Origin: Malurus cyaneus samueli
Taxonomy: Eukaryota; Chordata; Aves; Passeriformes; Maluridae
Length of the DNA: 64,000 nucleotides
Reading direction: 5' to 3'
NCBI GenBank assembly: GCA_009741485.1
Contig: CM019217.1
Coordinates: 42,411,950 to 42,475,949, forward strand
The position numbers and the translations under genes were made by a program. A model generated the notes under the pieces. That model was given only the letters and a program-made list of their open reading frames with translations. It was not told the DNA's origin and did no database searches. How positions within the stretch are numbered: position 1 is the stretch's first letter; each line of letters begins with the position of its first letter. This document shows, piece after piece, positions 62,531 through 64,000 of the stretch.

Positions 62531-63970
62531 TCTAGCTGCTTCTGCTGGACATGACTTGACCACAGCTTCAAAAAAAAAAGTACAATTCAGAAGGATTGAG
62601 AAATTTAGAGAAAGTGGCCAAAACAGGGGAAAACATGGCCGTGATAAGTCAGTGGCTAGCAAAGCAAAACAGTGATTAAATTTCATAACCAAAGCAAACA
62701 CTCATGAAGTTTTGGGATGGAAGAAAGAAGGTATCATGTTCAGTATGTGTCATATTGCCTGAGTCACAAAATGATGAATTGTGGGAATGCTGAAACGATG
62801 AGAATTTAGTGTCTGGGAGAAAACTCCCTGGCTGTGCATCCTTCATTCATTCTCTTCTTTACTCCATTTGCTCTGCTGTCTCACATCTGAGATGTATCAA
62901 GGCAGTAGAGAATCATTCATGGGCGAGGTCATGAAGATCATTTGAAGACCAGACATGAAAACAAGCCCAGGGGAATGAGTTTTGTGATGAACCACACAAA
63001 CTACTAATACTGACTAGCTCTGCCCTATTTACCGAAAAGATGTTCTAGAACACCATTTTCCAAAGCAGTAGGCAGTTACAGTTTACTGCCTAGACGTGAA
63101 TTACTCTGCTTGCACTGACAATTATTTCTGCCTGCTGTTTTATTATTCATTGCATCAACTGTGTTATCATAAGTTGTTTGTGGACTATTAAGCAGGGCAG
63201 AATGGGCTAAGAGGTGCACTATTGCCTAGCTTAGCTGGATTTATGAGGAGGCAACAGTGTGATTTGGAGATTATATGCATGTTCAGATCCTAGTGTGCTG
63301 TTCTAAATACTCACAGAGAAAAACAGTCAGAGAAATCTCTTCATGTTTTCAGAAGCAGAGGAGAAGACAATAACTAGGAATTTACGTCTGAAATGGCTCA
63401 TTCTCAAGACCTGCAATGTCTGCTGTACAGGCTCTGAAGCATACTCTAAAACCAAGAGATGTTGTCTTCCAGTGCAATCTGTGAATAATTTGTGACACAC
63501 ATTGAACCTATTTATATACAAAGATCTGTGGAGGAGAGAGGATTGTTTTCACTCACATACCTCAATATATGTTGCTGAAAAATTACAATATGTATTAGAA
63601 AAAAAAATTGGGAGGTATATCTAAATAAAATAGCAGACTTGCTGTCTAATAAATTTGATTTTGAAAGGTGTGCATGTTCTTTCATATTCTTTTATTATTT
63701 TGAATAACAGCATATATTGTCAGAAATGGGCATTTAAAAGCACACTTTTAGTAGCATTAGATTATCTTGCATAAAGCTCACTGAAAAAACCTTAACACTT
63801 TTTGTAGTAACAACAGCTCTGAGATAAATCCTATTTTCTGAACCACTCTCTTATTCCTTTTGTTAAGATTGCATTTTCATTTTCTTTTGGCTTAAATTAA
63901 GCATTCACTGATGAAATATATTAACTGTATTTAGAAGTCTCACAGTTCATTTATCAAAGAAAATGATCCT
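62531..63970. other. Unassigned non-coding sequence
   Basis: An A10 run at 62570-62579 follows the CR1 relic closely. No gene or other element was recognised. Confidence 0.6.
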
Positions 63971-64000
63971 GGAATCATAGCAGATTGGAATTAAAGGGCT
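63971..64000 (-). mobile_element. Probable start of antisense CR1 3' end, cut by window edge
   Basis: GGAATCATAG, then GATTGGAATTAAAGGGCT, resembles the plus-strand appearance of an antisense CR1 terminus (AATCATAGAAT followed by a TTGGAAGGG-type block). Only 30 bases are visible. Confidence 0.5.

Noticed and set aside
1..64000. CRISPR array, tRNA, rRNA or operon
   Set aside because: No spaced direct repeats of CRISPR type, no tRNA A/B boxes with a foldable cloverleaf and no rRNA text were noticed. Composition and CR1 content indicate vertebrate nuclear DNA.

Overview
The window looks like AT-rich, CpG-poor nuclear DNA from a bird, either intergenic or deep intronic. The bird assignment rests on several CR1 LINE fragments (3' ends with the octamer-type terminus, plus decayed ORF2 segments) and on two solo LTRs of avian endogenous-retrovirus type. 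Perching birds are a plausible source, but that is inference. No protein-coding gene, tRNA, rRNA, CRISPR array or operon can be supported. The open reading frames are short and scattered on both strands. The longest (180 codons) lies mostly inside an LTR, and several others are decayed CR1 or translations of simple repeats.

Layout. 1-16.4 kb: unassigned AT-rich sequence with homopolymers, including G15 at 5270 and T32 at 6768. 16.4-18.8 kb: the richest part. It holds a cluster of inverted repeats, including a perfect 30-bp-arm palindrome at 16869-16929, then a 792-bp solo LTR (17097-17888) with exact 5-bp target duplications, then an antisense CR1 ORF2 relic (about 17.9-18.8 kb). 20.97-21.33 kb: antisense CR1 3' end. 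26.7 kb: a 20-bp tandem repeat. 29.06 kb: ten perfect GGGAAA units. 29.7 kb: a 65-bp tandem duplication with an N at the junction, probably an assembly artefact. 30.8-31.3 kb: a CpG-retaining AT-rich stretch with a stem-loop. 39.9-40.1 kb: sense CR1 3' end. 41.2-41.8 kb: a possible exon followed by a GC/CpG pocket. 42.7-43.05 kb: palindromes, then T38 and A23 facing each other. 57.05-57.97 kb: a second solo LTR of about 926 bp with an imperfect 6-bp target duplication. 61.8-62.5 kb: sense CR1 ORF2 relic. The last 30 bases look like the start of another antisense CR1 3' end.

No genes work together here. The history that can be read is of retrotransposon insertion and decay, local duplication and simple-repeat expansion. 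Three single N bases (10089, 29761, 50685) mark uncertain assembly points. I did not find a convincing new gene system. The observations most worth checking are the 30-bp-arm palindrome, the LTR inserted into a hairpin arm, and the CpG-retaining segments at 30.8 and 41.5 kb.
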